DNA of 64,000 bases, taken from the NCBI GenBank assembly GCA_016081115.2, contig CM071934.1, positions 61,985,267-62,049,266 of the forward strand. Reading direction: 5' to 3'. The number at the start of each line of letters is the position of its first letter. Within the stretch, counting starts at the first letter, position 1. The notes under the pieces were generated by a model. That model searched no databases and had not been told where the DNA came from. It saw nothing but the letters and a program-made list of their open reading frames with translations. This DNA comes from Rehmannia glutinosa (lineage: Eukaryota > Streptophyta > Magnoliopsida > Lamiales > Orobanchaceae). Below are positions 25,879 through 37,959 of this stretch, piece by piece. A program made the translations under genes and the position numbers.

Positions 25879-26330
25879 TTATAATCTGTCTAGAGTTATG
25901 GCACCTCTGTACATTATGCTAATTAGACCACAAAATCCTGCAGCATAACAATTTAGGAAGTCGTAATGAGTTTATAGGGATATATGCTTGAATAATGAGT
26001 AGCTACTTAAAAGGGGAATAGATGTATAAAGGGGTGTTCATGGTTTCGGAATCGTCGGTTCTGGTTCTGGTTTTTCCAAAGTGAGGAACCAGAATCGATT
26101 CCTCCACGGTTCCGGTTCCGATTTAACCAGAACCATTTCTTTTTCCTCTTTTGATAATTTTTTGAATTCTTTTTAAAATTAATTTATCAATTTTTGTTAA
26201 AAAATAAAAAGGAAAAAATAAAAATGAATTGGACTTAATATTAAGTTAACTATGTATCCTCTTACGGTAAAGAGGAATCAAAGTTCATGTGATTCGCTTA
26301 CAACATTTAGTTTAAGACGTGTCTCATGCG

Positions 26331-26538
26331 CAGTGGCGGACGCAGGATTCGGGACTTGGGGGGGCGAAACCTATGAAGACCTATAGAATGAATTTTTCTT
26401 AAAAACTTTGGGGGGGCAAATGTAATTTTTCATTAGTATAGATATAATTTTGAAATAAATTACAAGTAGAAAAATTGAGTTTTGAAAAATTTTGGGGGGG
26501 CAGTGGCCCCCACTTGCCCCCCCTTAGATCCGCCATTG
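26331..26538. mobile_element. hAT-type MITE with perfect 8-bp target duplication
   Basis: The ends are CAGTGGCGGA and TCCGCCATTG. The perfect direct repeat CTCATGCG flanks it (26323-26330 and 26539-26546). The 208-base interior has GGGGGGGC runs and no coding potential. The target duplication identifies the hAT superfamily. Confidence 0.85.
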
Positions 26539-26549
26539 CTCATGCGGTT

Positions 26550-26671
26550 GCGAATATAAAACATTTAACATTTCTCATGCGGTTTTAACAATCGGTTCCA
26601 CCGACGGTTCGCGAATATAAAACATTTAATATTTCTCATGCGGTTTTAACAATCGGTTCCACCGACGGTTC
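26550..26671. repeat. 61-bp tandem duplication
   Basis: Two adjacent 61-base units (26550-26610 and 26611-26671) start GCGAATATAAAACATTTAA and differ at a single obvious base. They adjoin the hAT MITE insertion site inside the GGTTCC-rich element. Confidence 0.9.
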
Positions 26672-26864
26672 GAACAGACGGTTTCCATGGTTTTTGAGTA
26701 CAAAGAACCGGGATTGAAACCAGCCTACACGGTTCCGATTTTAATTTTAAAACCGGGTTCCAGCCATATGTCACGCTTCTGTTCGATTTGAAACCCAGTT
26801 TCGGTTTCATTTGGTCATCCCTAAACGTATAGAAAGTTATCGGAATAGAAAATAATTTTGCCTC

Positions 26865-28669
26865 TGATAAGTGCATTTTTGTTCACATTTTTAAACCTTT
26901 TTAGATAATTTCTCTAACTTTTTAGTTCATTAATCAATAAAATCAAGAAAAATCACATTGGCTTGTTTTGAATGATGAAGGTAAAGACTTGAAGCAAATT
27001 CGTATGATTTCGTATGAAAATACGAACAAAACAAAGTCTAAAAAGAAGGCAAGAAGACTCATCTCGTGCGAGAACACACCCCTAGTGTGTTGGGAAACAT
27101 GGCCATGCTTCAAAAGGAAGAAAAACAAGAAAAAACAAAAAACACGCCCGGGCCGTGCTTACAAAGCACGGCCGTGTTTCCTGCACGCAAATCATCAAAA
27201 CACGCCCAAACCGTGTTTAAAAGCACACCCCGCCGAAAATCCCATTTTTACGAAGAAAACACGGCCTGGCCGTGTTTATAAACACGGTCGTGTTCGTCAA
27301 ATTTGACGAACACGGCTGGCCGTGCTTTTAAAGCATGGCCGTGTTTTCTCTCGGCCAACAAATTTTCTTCTTTTGGCGGAAATAATGGAGAGTTTTGCTT
27401 TTTGACAACCTTTGAGCAGACTTTCACACCTCATCTTGCTGCACCAAAACTCAATTACCTCCTCAATTGTCATGTGGACACAATGATTCAACCAACTCAA
27501 CCAATGGAAGTGAAGTATGATCATGTGTATACAATGATTCAACCAACTCAACCATGAATGTGCACACAATGATTCAACTAACAAGCATGGAAATGGGGCA
27601 TTTGTTAATATGGTATTTCACAAGATGGTGCTTATAAAAGCCAAGAGTTTGAGTTGGAAAATCATTCATGTAATATTCATTCATATAGAGATTCATTGTG
27701 TTTAACATTTTGAGTGGAATTGGGATCAAGAGGTCTTGGAGGAGTAAGCTTGTAGCAACATTGGAGAAGAAGGCTTGGATCAACATCATCTATCAAAGGA
27801 AGAAGTCATTGAGATTTTGAGAAAGATAAGTACACCATGTTTACAACACTTAAATCTTCTTGTGTAATTTATTCTTTTGTCAAAATCATGAGTAGCTAAA
27901 CTACTAGTGTTTGAATGTAATGAACTCTAGAATGGATTTGTGATTAAGGTTTGTATGTTTTTAATAAAATTCTCATGTCTTGTGTGATTCACTTATATCA
28001 TGTTTATTTCATTCAAGTTGATATTTCCGGTATATTAATTTGATATTTATTCCTCATCGGATAATCGAGAGATTTATGGTGGGAAAGAACCTATATAAGT
28101 GAAAAGAGTTGCATGCAATCCTAGATATAGGGCGACATAAATCTTACGAATTAGGGTCAAACCTAATATGGGAATTCATAAATCGTTATAATGCAATTTT
28201 GGGGGTTTTAACTAGAAAGAGATTTCATTTAATCAACTTGAGATTATGAGTTTTTCGCCTTGAAAAGGGTTTAACTTAAATCGGGAATTTCTACGGTCCA
28301 CATAACATGAGATTTTATTAAAAGAGGTTGGTTTTTGCTAAGGGCTTATGGTTGTATTTTTATCTTGATTGAATCACAAAAACATTCTAGAGGGATTTAC
28401 ATTCAACACATTTTTATCTCTTGATTTCTCATTCTACAATCTATTTTTATTTGATTTCTTTTTGTAAGTTGCAATTATCTTAAATTCTCTATTTTTCATT
28501 TTCCATTTTAACAAACAAAACTCGAAAATTACTAGATTAGATAACAAAAAGACGGTAATTATTAGTACTTATAATCCTCGTGGGAATGACACTCGGTACT
28601 CAATAATCTATACTACAAAACGATAGGTGCACTTGCCTATGGTTTTCTAGAGTAGCTTTTGAGCCATCA
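26865..28669 (+). mobile_element. 5' LTR of Athila (Ty3/gypsy) element
   Basis: The 1805-base LTR begins TGATAAGTGCATTTTTG and ends GAGCCATCA just before the primer-binding site. It matches the 3' LTR at 37960-39660 almost base for base, with small indels. A TATA box (TATAAAAG, 27633-27640) marks the likely promoter. About 290 bases upstream lies an array of GC-rich palindromic CACGGCCGTG-type words (27141-27350). The five bases before the LTR are GCCTC; no partner exists because the 3' LTR is truncated. Confidence 0.93.
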
Positions 28670-28675
28670 AGTTTT

Positions 28676-28685
28676 TGGCGCCGTT
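28676..28685 (+). other. Athila primer-binding site (tRNA-Asp type)
   Basis: TGGCGCCGTT lies six bases after the 5' LTR end. This is the core of the priming site used by Athila-lineage elements and is read as complementary to tRNA-Asp. Confidence 0.75.
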
Positions 28686-28822
28686 CTTGTTGGATTGTAA
28701 TATTAAGAACACCTTATTTTTGTTAATTTAATCATTTTTTTTATATTTTCATTAATTGTCTTTCTAGGTATCTATCTTTGTAAGTCTTGGATTATACTTA
28801 TCCTCCTTGTTTACCACAGTGC

Positions 28823-30600
28823 ATGCCTACTCGTCGCCGAATTTGGAAGCGAGACCGCCGGTAGCAACACACACGAGAAAAGTATTAGTACGGATCACGA
28901 GGAGGATACTAACGAAAGCAAGGATCCCGATATGGCGGATGAACAACAAAGAACCATGTACGACTACGCCAAGCCATCTATGGACGGATGCGTCGTCTAG
29001 TATCGTAAGGCCCGCCATTTATTGCGGCCAATAATTTCAAATCAAACCGAATGTCATTCAAATAGTGCAACAATTTGTTCAATTCGACGACCTGGGGACG
29101 AAGATCCAATAATCATATCGCGAATTTCCTCGAAATTTGCGATACTTTCAAAATAAATGGAGTCTCCGACGATGCCATCCGTTACGCTTGTTCCCATTTA
29201 CTCTTCGGGGGCGAGCTAAACAATGGCTAAACACTTTACCGAAGGGAACAATCACAACATGGAGCATTATGGCGGAAAAATTCTGCTAAAGTATTTCCCA
29301 CCCGCTAAAACCGCACGATTGAGGAATGAGATCTCTTCATTCACTCAAGAGGACGATGAAACCTTGTACGACACTTGGGAGAGATTCAAAGAATTGCTGC
29401 GAAAATGCCCACATCATGGTCTTCCCATTTGGATGCAAGTCCAAACATTTTACAATGGGTTGCTCTCATCGACAAGACAGATGATCGATGCGGCGGCGGG
29501 GGGGACATTGAACAATAAAACACCCGAAGCCGCCCAAGATCTCATAGAAGGAATGGCCATGAATGGCTATCAATGGCAATCCGTACGAGGAAAAACCAAC
29601 AGGTCAGTGGGAGTATATAATGCGGACGCGGTGGTTACACTAGCCGCACAGGTCGAAGTTCTGACTCAGAAAATCGACGGGTTGGTAGCTCCAAAACCAC
29701 CACCACAACAAGCCTTCTCATGCGAGACTTGTGGAGGATCACACAACCACCAAGATTGCCCTCACGCGATACCGCCGCATGAACAAGTGGATTATCTAGG
29801 TAATCAATCTCGACCCTTTCAAAATAATCCTTTCAAACAACTTATAATCCAGGTTGGCGTCAACACCCGAACTTTAGTTGGGGAAATCAAGGTCAACGAA
29901 GCCTAATCCAAACGCAATCCCCAATTCCTCAGCACCTCCCGGTTTCCAACCGCGAAAACCAAGTTTGGAGGACTTACTGTCCAAATTCGTCCAAACAACG
30001 GAAACCCATTTCACGGCCACCGAAACATCCTTAAGGAACCAAGAAGCATCTATTCGCAACTTGGAAAATCAAATTGGTCAAATTGCCAAAATGATCTCCG
30101 AAAGGCCACAAGGGAGCTTACCTAGCAACACCGAGACAAATCCAAGAGAACGGTAAAAGCAATTACTCTAAGGAGTGGAACAAAGCTAGACGAAGTGCGG
30201 ATCTTTGGAGGACGAACCCACACCCATACAACAAAAAGACGAACAGTATCCAAGGAAACAAAGAAAATGGTACCGAATTCCAACCACCTATTCCGTATCC
30301 AAGTCGATTGCGTAAGGACAAACATGACGACCAATTTGGTAAGTTCTTGGATTTATTTAAACAATTGCACATCAATATTCCTTTTGTTGAAGCCCTTTCA
30401 CGAGATGCCAAAATATGCCAAATTCCTAAAAAGATCTTTTTTTCAAATAAGAAGAAGCTTGAAGAAATATCCATGGTGCAATTAAATGAGGAATGCTCGG
30501 CAATTTTGCAAAACAAGTTACCTCAGAAAATCAAAGATCCGGGGAGTTTCACTATTCCTTGTCATGTCGGTAATTTGACCGATCGGGCATTGGCGATCTA
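28823..30600 (+). pseudogene. Athila gag, frameshifted
   Basis: Gag forms the virus-like particle of the element. Pieces in successive frames reproduce an Athila-type Gag: a start region from ATG 28823 or 28932 (MADEQQRTMYDYAKPSMDG), then IKPNVIQIVQQFVQFD, AKQWLNTLP, and the long open part 29223-29906 with LRNEISSFTQEDDETLYDTW and RKCPHHGLPIW. A CETCGGSHNHQDC segment gives a zinc-knuckle-like cluster (CX2CX4HX3C) near 29725-29760. The C-terminal part, VEALSRDAKICQIPKKI, reaches the protease junction near 30600. Several stops and frameshifts prevent a full product. Confidence 0.88.
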
Positions 30601-32786
30601 GGGGCTAGCATTAATTTGATGTCTTATGATTTATTCAAACAAATGGGTCTAGGGGAGCCAAAACCAACTAGGATGAGCCTGCAATTAGCTGACAGATCTA
30701 TTAAGTATCCTAGAGGCATTGTTGAAGATGTTTTGGTCAAAGTCGATAAGTTTATATTTCCTGTCGATTTTGTAATTCTTGATATGCATACAGATGTCGA
30801 AGTTCCCTTGATCCTAGGGCGTCCATTTTTAGCTACTGCTAAGGCAATCATTGACGTGCATGATGGCAAACTAATTTTAAGAGTCGAAGATGAACAAGTC
30901 ATTTTTAAAATCGCTACATCAATGAAAAATACGATAGATAAAGATGACTCCTGTTTTGCTATTGATCTTATCGATATGGAGATAACAAATTCTCTACCAA
31001 GCATGATTTCTAACGAATTTTTGGAGACTTGTATTGTTCAAAGTGCAGGTATATCAGATGAAAACCCCTTTCTTAGGGAATCTGTACTCGCATTGGAGGA
31101 AAACGAACCAACAGAATCGAAAGAGTTCGAAAAAATTGAAAACTCACGGTGGGGGCATATCAAACCATCCATTGAGGATCCACCACTGTTGAGCCAAGGA
31201 GTTACCCGAACACTTGGAATATGCATTTCTAGCCGAAACGCCAAACTTCCCGTAATTATTTCCTCCAATTTATCTTCTCATCAAAAGGATAGATTGTTGG
31301 CAATATTACGGGAACATAAAAAGGCCATCGCTTGGAAAATCTCCGATATTCAAGGGATAAATCCTTCCTTTTGCACTCACAAAATTCTGATGGAGGAAAA
31401 TTTCAAGCCGGTTGTTCTACTACAATGTCGTTTAAATCCAAACATGAAAGAGGTAGTCAAGGCGGAGGTAATCAAATTACTTGATCTTTGGGCTCATCTA
31501 TCCAATTTCGGCGATTGGGTGAGTCGATTCAAGTGGTTCCAAAGAAAGGTGGGATGACGGTGGTACCAAATGAAAAGAATGAACTTATTCCAATGCGGAC
31601 GATAACAGGTTGGCGAGTTTGCATCGATTACCGACGACTCAATGATGCTACTCGCAAGGACCATTTTCCTTTACCTTTTATTGATCAAATGCTTGAAAGA
31701 TTATCCGGTCACTTGTATTATTGCTTCCTTGATGGCATGTCGAGGTTATTTTCAGATCCCGATAGCACCGAGGACCAAGAAAAGACCACTTTCACTTGCC
31801 CCTACGGTACTTTTTTGCCTATCGCCGCATGCCTTTCGAATTGTGCAATGCACCTAAGAACTTTTCGTAGGTGCATGCTTGCTATCTTCGACGAACTTGT
31901 AGAAGATATCATGGAAGTCTTCATGGATGACTTCTCGGTTTTTGGGGACTCATTTGATCTTTGTCTTGCAAATCTTAAAAAAGTCCTCATTCGTTGTGAA
32001 GAAACTAACCTGGTTCTTAACTGGGAAAAATGTCATTTCATGGTACAAGAAGGTATTGTTTTGGGACATAAAATTTCTTGCAGGGGCATTGAAGTTGACA
32101 AGGCGAAGGTTGAGACAATTTCCAAATTGCCTCCACCCACCACGGTGAAAGCAATCCGAAGCTTTTTGGGGCATGCCGGGTTCTATAGGCGATTCATCAA
32201 AGATTTTTCAAAAATTTCCCGGCCACTCACTCGCCTCTTGGAGAAGGATGCGGTCTTTCATATCAATGATGAATGTCTTCAAGCATTCAATACTTTGAAA
32301 GAAAAACTCACCACTTCTCCCATCATGGTAGCTCCGGATTGGTCTCAACCATTTGAACTCATGTGTGATGCCAGCGATTATGCGGTAGGTGCGGTACTTG
32401 GGCAACGAAAAGATAAGCATTTCCGACCAATCTACTATGCAAGTAAAACTCTAAATCCCGCTCAGTCCAATTACACAACTACAGAAAAGGAGTTACTTGC
32501 AGTAGTTTTCGCCTTTGACAAATTTCGCTCATATTTGATCCTATCAAAAGTCATTGTCTATACGGATCACTCTGCCTTACGTTATTTGCTTGATAAAAAT
32601 GATGCAAAACCACGATTAATTCGATGGGTACTCTTACTCCAAGAATTCAATGTGGAAATCAAAGATAAACGGGGTGCCGAAAATCTGGCCGCGATCACCT
32701 GTCAAGGCTTGAGCACTCCGACACTGACAAGCAACACAAAGGACATATCAAAGATTCTTTCCCGGATGAGCAACTCTTTTCCTTGA
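30601..32786 (+). pseudogene. Athila protease, reverse transcriptase and RNase H, frameshifted
   Basis: The retroviral-type protease site DLGASINLM lies at about 30597-30625, separated from gag by a small frameshift, followed by PLILGRPFLATAKAIIDV. RT follows from about 31300: VPKKGGMTVVPNEKNELIP, WRVCIDYRRLNDATRKDHFP, YCFLDG and the catalytic FMDDFSVFGD. Between YCFLDG and FMDDF two compensating shifts scramble the usual SGY..QI and MPFGLCNAP motifs. RNase H shows MCDASDYAVGAVLGQR and TTTEKELLAVVFAFDKF, with YTDHSALRYLL. A frameshift near 31490-31550 breaks the polyprotein, so this copy cannot encode an active RT. The order PR-RT-RH-INT marks Ty3/gypsy. Confidence 0.92.
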
Positions 32787-34109
32787 ACTCAATTTCAATT
32801 GATAATCCTTGGTTTGCGATTTTGCTAATTATCTTGCGGAAAAGTTTTACTTGAAAGGGTGACCCATCAACAAAAGAAGAAATTCTTTTCGGACCTCAAA
32901 CACTATATTTGGGACGATCCCCACCTCTTCCGAATTTGTGCGGATCAAATCATACGAAGATGTGTCGCACTTCCTGAAACGATCTCCATTTTGAATCATT
33001 GTCACAAAGGACCCACCGGTGGGCACTATCAAGCGAATACCACGGCACGAAAGGTCCTTGAGTCGGGCTTTTATTGGCCTACACTTTTCCAAGACGCAAA
33101 ATGGTATGTTGAAACTTGTGATAATTGTCAACGAGCGGGAAATATTTCTCGAAAAAACGAAATGCCCCAAAATGGTATTCTTGTATGCGAAATTTTTGAT
33201 GTTTGGGGTATTGATTTTATGGGACCATTTCCTGCGTCTTTTGGCAATAAATACATTTTGGTAGCCGTTGACTACGTGTCTAAATGGGTAGAAGCTCAAG
33301 CCTTGCCTAAAAATGATGCTCGAGTGGTGGTACATTTTCTCAAAAAACTTTTTACCCGATTTGGTACTCCCCGAGCCATCATTAGTGATAGAGGCACTCA
33401 CTTTTGTAATAGTCAATTTGACAAAGTGTTAAAACGTTATGGTGTCACACACCGAGTCGCCACCGCCTATCATCCTCAAACTAGTGGTCAAGTCGAAGTG
33501 TCCAACCGCGAATTAAAAAGAATTTTGGAAAAAACGGTTGGACACTCTCGAAAGGATTGGTCCCTCAAACTCGACGATGCCCTTTGGGCTTATAGAATGG
33601 CTTTCAAAATGCCAATAGGGACTACTCCATACCGACTCGTTTATGGTAAGACGTGTCATTTACCGGTTGAGCTTGAACACAAGGCCTTTTGGGCTATTAA
33701 AATGCTTAGTTATGATTTGTCAAGTGCAGGAGATAACCGTTTATTGCAGATTAACGAACTCGAAGAATGGCGAAATTCGGCATACGAGAACTCGAGAATT
33801 TACAAAGAACGAACAAAGCAATGGCATGACAAACGCATTAAGCAAACAAGAGAATTTCAACCTGGTGATCAAGTGTTACTCTTCAATTCCCGACTCCGAC
33901 TATTCCCAGGTAAGTTAAAATCCCTGTGGTCCGGCCCATTCACTGTTACTCAAGTGTTCCCTTACGGGACTATTGAAATCACGCACAAGGAAATGGGAAC
34001 ATTCAAGGTAAACGGACATCGTCTAAAGCTTTATTTTGGAGGCACCATCGATGATAGTTATCGAGATTCCATCTGTCTTGACGACCCCCAAAATACACCA
34101 CACGAGTAG
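32787..34109 (+). pseudogene. Athila integrase, nearly intact open frame
   Basis: Integrase inserts the element's cDNA. The 416-codon open segment starting at 32859 contains the zinc-binding N-terminus (HCHKGPTGGHYQ, later CDNCQRAGNIS). The catalytic D-D-E core follows: D in WGIDFMGPFP, D in IISDRGTHFCN, and E in HPQTSGQVEVSNREL. A conserved GKTCHLPVELEHKAFWAIK segment and a basic C-terminus (GKLKSLWSGPFTV) come after. No chromodomain is seen, in line with Athila. It is out of frame with the RNase H part and therefore orphaned; stop at 34107-34109. Confidence 0.92.
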
Positions 34110-34199
34110 AGGTAAAACAGGTCCAGCTATATGACGTTAACGAAGCGTTATCCGGGAGGCAACCCGGTATTTTGTGTGAATTAAAAAAAATGAAAATAA

Positions 34200-34702
34200 T
34201 AAAAACACGGCCTGGCCGTGTTTATCCACCACGGCCGTGTTCGTCAATCAATTGACGAACACACCTTGGCCGTGTTCTTCAACTCAGGCCATGTTGGCAG
34301 ATCACGCAGAAAACACGGCCTGGGCGTGTTTTTAAACACGGCCTGGGCGTGTTTTTAAACACGCCCGTGTTTTAATTCATAAAAAAAAATGGGTGAAAAC
34401 TCGTGTATGAGAACACGGCCATGTGTTAATTAACACGCCCGTGTTTTAATTCAAAAAAAAAATATTTTGGGTCAAAATTAAATGAAACACGGCCAGGGCA
34501 TGTTAATTAACACGCCCGTGTTTTAATTCAATAAAATATATATATATATATATATATATTTTTGGGTCAAAATTCGTACAGAACACGGCATGGGCGTGTT
34601 AAATAACACGCCCGTGTTTTAAATCGAAAAAAAAAAAAATAACGCTGAAACACGTACCGAACACGGCCTGGCCGTGCTTTGAAAGCACGGCCGTGTTCGG
34701 TA
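34200..34702 (+). repeat. GC-rich palindrome array downstream of Athila pol
   Basis: At least ten copies of variants of AACACGGCCTGGGCGTGTT alternate with poly-A or TTAATTC spacers, including a TA microsatellite near 34539-34558. Each unit is self-complementary and neighbouring units can also pair. The same word family fills the U3 part of both LTRs of this element. Confidence 0.85.
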
Positions 34703-34889
34703 CATACAAAAACAGGGGGTCCGATTTTTGGCCCTATTTTCTTCCCCAAACCCCCTTCTTCTTCTTCCTTTCTCCCCCTTTTCTCAAACCCTACCCCAAA
34801 ATCACCAAATTCTTTCTCTTTTCTTCTAAAAATCTTCACCCACACCACACACTTTCACATCACAAGGCTCTCATCTCTTCCTCCTCACA

Positions 34890-36912
34890 ATGTCTTCAAG
34901 GTATGTGTTGTTCTTATCTTCTCTTCTTTTCCTTTCAATTTCGAATTTTGATTTGTTTAAATTGGTATATTTGTGTGTTGTTGTGAAGATTATCCTATGT
35001 TGTAGTTAGCAAATTCATGAATTTGTATTGCCAATTTTTCATGCCCTAAAAATTGAATGGTAGGGAAATTAAAATTTGGATAATTGATATTAATGGTAAT
35101 ATCATGGATTTCTTTTTATGACATATTTCTTGTGAATTTTTGTGAGTTTAATTGAGTTTGTTGTGGAAATTTCTTGGTTATTGTGGTAATGATGAGAAAT
35201 TATTCTTGTGATGTTTTTATCTTGCTAAATTGAGGAATTGGTCATTGGTTCTTGATATTCATGAACTTAAAGAGTTAGACTTGGAGTCATATGATTAATG
35301 TTCCTAAATTGTTGTTGAGATATCTTTGTTTTAGTTGAATTGCTATTATTAAGATGTTGTTGAAAAAGGGATGTTGTTGAATCATTGTTGCAAATGGAGT
35401 GTATAGCTTGTGAAGATGGATTCTTGTTGAATAAAGGTGTTAAAATGGTGGAATTTTAAAATTGATGCTTTTTCATGCTTGGGATATTGTTTATGTCTCT
35501 TAGAATGATTTTTCACGTGGTTATAAGTTTATATTGACATAGGAATCCCAGGTCGAAACGAGGACGTACCGGTGATGCTTCATCCTCCGCGGCCCCCACA
35601 CACGGCGGTCGCCGAGCCATTCGTACTGACCCACCGGTCCCTACCAACCCGTTTGGTATATCTTTCCGAGATAATGATCATGAAGCTCAATATCATCGTC
35701 TGGCTCAACGTCACATCATTAACACACGATTCTCAGATAACCCTACCTTGGATGGGCTCGGGCTGCGTACAGATGTGGATTGGATGTTCAATCAACTTGG
35801 GTGGGGCTATTTCATGAATCTAGCCACACCCACCTACATCCGTCTCACATTAGAATTTCTGAGTTCCTATGACGCGGAGATCACTTCGGGCCGACACGCT
35901 GAAGAAGGACGTATCACATTTCGGCTCTTCAACAATGATCACCAACTCACATTGGCAGAATTTAATTCTATCTATGATTTACCCACAAATGGGTTGCGTA
36001 TAAAGCCATTGGGGTTAAAGTGATCGACAATTTTGGCAAGCAATTACGCATGAGCTGGAATATAATCCTTCTTCATCAAAATCCTCATGCATTGTCAATC
36101 CTTGCTTCCGTTATATCCATCGGGTGCTCTCGAGTACACTATTTGGCCGGGGCGAAAGCGAAGGAGTCGTCCGACTTGATGAGCTCTATTTTCTATGGTA
36201 AATGGTGAATTCTTCTTTGGCTGACACGGGTTCTTATCTCGCTAAGCATTTTCTCAAAGTGAGCAAGAAAAACCGAGGTAAAATCTTCATTGGTGGCCTT
36301 ATTACTCCTATCGCCATCCATTATGGTTATAACCTCGCAGGACTTGAGCAAGCTCGGGGACCAACCCGGATTGACTTTGAATCTTGTATTGCTATGGGAA
36401 TGATTCAACGGAGCGGGATGGGTTATGTTTTAAGGTTCAAAAATACAGACTACACACATCCATTGCCGGATCCTTCTCGCACTTCGGTTCGGGACCCGGA
36501 CAATTGGAAGATGATGTACCCGCAAGGTGATAACCCGGATGCATTCCGACTACCCGCACCGCCGGCCTCCGACACAGATGCTTATCAAAGTGAGGAACCA
36601 GATATTGATGCTCCCTCGGCGTCACAACCACCAAGGCAACCACCAAGGTAACCACCAACCCCCATGGATGATACTAGATCTCTTCTCCACGCCATTCGCT
36701 TGGAGCAAATGGAGCAGCAAGCTTTATTGGATCGCCAAGGGGAAATGATGACGCAACATTACGCTCGAATTGAAGAACGACAACAACAATTCTTCATGAA
36801 TCTTCAACAACAACAACAACAATAATACGACCAACAACAATCCTATTTTGCCATGATGGATCGTATCCAACAATGGCATATTTCGCAAGGACATTTCCCA
36901 CCACCACAATGA
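34890..36912 (+). pseudogene. Athila third ORF (env-position, ATHILA ORF-1-like) with probable intron
   Basis: A tiny first exon (34890-34900, MSS plus two bases) ends at a strong donor, AAG|GTATGTG. After 642 bases a clean acceptor, GACATAG, leads to 35543, and the frame continues NPRSKRGRTGDASSSAAP. The protein resembles the ATHILA ORF family: LGLRTDVDWMFNQLGWGYF, RIKPLGLK, then in a shifted frame ITHELEYNPSSSKSSCIVNP, and after another shift GKIFIGGLITPIAIHYGYNL. The tail is Gln-rich (LEQMEQQALLDRQGEMM) with in-frame stops at 36649-36651 and again in the Gln repeat. Its role in the element is unknown. Shifts near 36020 and 36200 make this copy defective. Confidence 0.78.
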
Positions 36913-37959
36913 AGGTCGTATTTTTCTTGTTTCATTTTTTTTTACGCTTTCTAATCTAGACTGTATCACATCTCCTTCTTCACATTGGGGACAATGTGAC
37001 CCTTGAAGTTGGAGGTGGTGAGATTTATCAGCATATTTGGATAATTTTTACTGTTTTTTTTAGTTTTGTGTGGGATTGCGTTTTTAATTAATTTGTGTGG
37101 ATGTTTTATTTTTATTTTTTTTATGCACTTTTAAATCTCTTGCAAATAAAGATGAGATATTTCTTTTTACAATTCGATAAGTTGTTTGTGAATTTGTTTT
37201 AACCAATTTTTCTCCTGAAAAAGTCATCTTTTTGAACTCAAATCGCCAAAATGTTTTAAAAACCGTGTGACTCTAGTAAAAGGATGAATTCGGCCAAAAG
37301 AGTTTAATGTCATGAAAATAGTTTGGACTTTGCTTAAATTTAAATACTTTGTGTCATGATCGTTGGAGAAATCATTATTCGGGTTAAAAAAAATCGAAAA
37401 AAATATATATATATTTTTATAAAAAGGACAAATCGAGGTTATACTCCTCTTGTTTGTTCTTTGCTAGTAACTAGGAGCATTCATGAGCCCCATGTTTGTC
37501 TTTTACGTAAAACTAAACAAGACAAATATGAGTATGGGAAACCACCCTAGGAGTTTTTGGAAAGCATTCAAAATTTAAACCTAGTGGAAGTTTACCTCAA
37601 AAAAAAATGTCCTAATTTATAATTATATGCACTATAAAAAATAAAAAAAAACCCCGAGTTTTTGAACATCTCCTTTTATCATTACATTCTTGTATTTGGT
37701 CTAAAGCGAATGATTAACAATTCCCGTGATATGACAAGCGTGATGATTAAACGATTCCATTCTTGAATTCACCCTCTTTTTAACAAATTGGTTGACTTGG
37801 AAGAACGAATCGATTGGCTCAATCGAGAATAAAAAGGTTAGCGATTTACTTCAAACATGTCAAAATTGTGAAAATAGATACCTCATTTTTGTTTTCAACT
37901 CCACTCTTTGTTTTAAAAATTGCTTGAGGACAAGCAAAATTTCCAAGTTGGAGGCGGTT
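36913..37959 (+). other. Athila 3' non-coding region and polypurine tract
   Basis: No ORF is supportable. TCACATTGGGGACAATGTG (a near-palindrome near 36980) and, just before the LTR, TTGAGGACAAGCAA and the polypurine tract AAGTTGGAGGCGG (about 37945-37957) are typical of Athila 3' ends. Confidence 0.75.

Larger units (their letters stand above)
26029..26823. repeat. GGTTCC-rich interspersed element, possibly hAT-like
   Basis: GGTTCCGGTTCC-type words recur through both arms. The left end GGGGTGTTCATGGTTTCGG is weakly complementary to the right end GAAACC-like sequence closing in TTTGGTCATCCCT. The possible target duplication (ATGTATA and ACGTATA) is imperfect. It contains the younger hAT MITE at 26331-26538 and a 61-base tandem repeat. 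Confidence 0.5.

Noticed and set aside
32847..33416. 189-codon minus-strand open frame
   Set aside because: It is antisense to the Athila integrase and has no recognisable motif.
34200..34702. Regularly spaced palindromic repeats considered as a CRISPR array
   Set aside because: Spacers are low-complexity A-runs of uneven length, the host is a plant, and the motif belongs to the retrotransposon.
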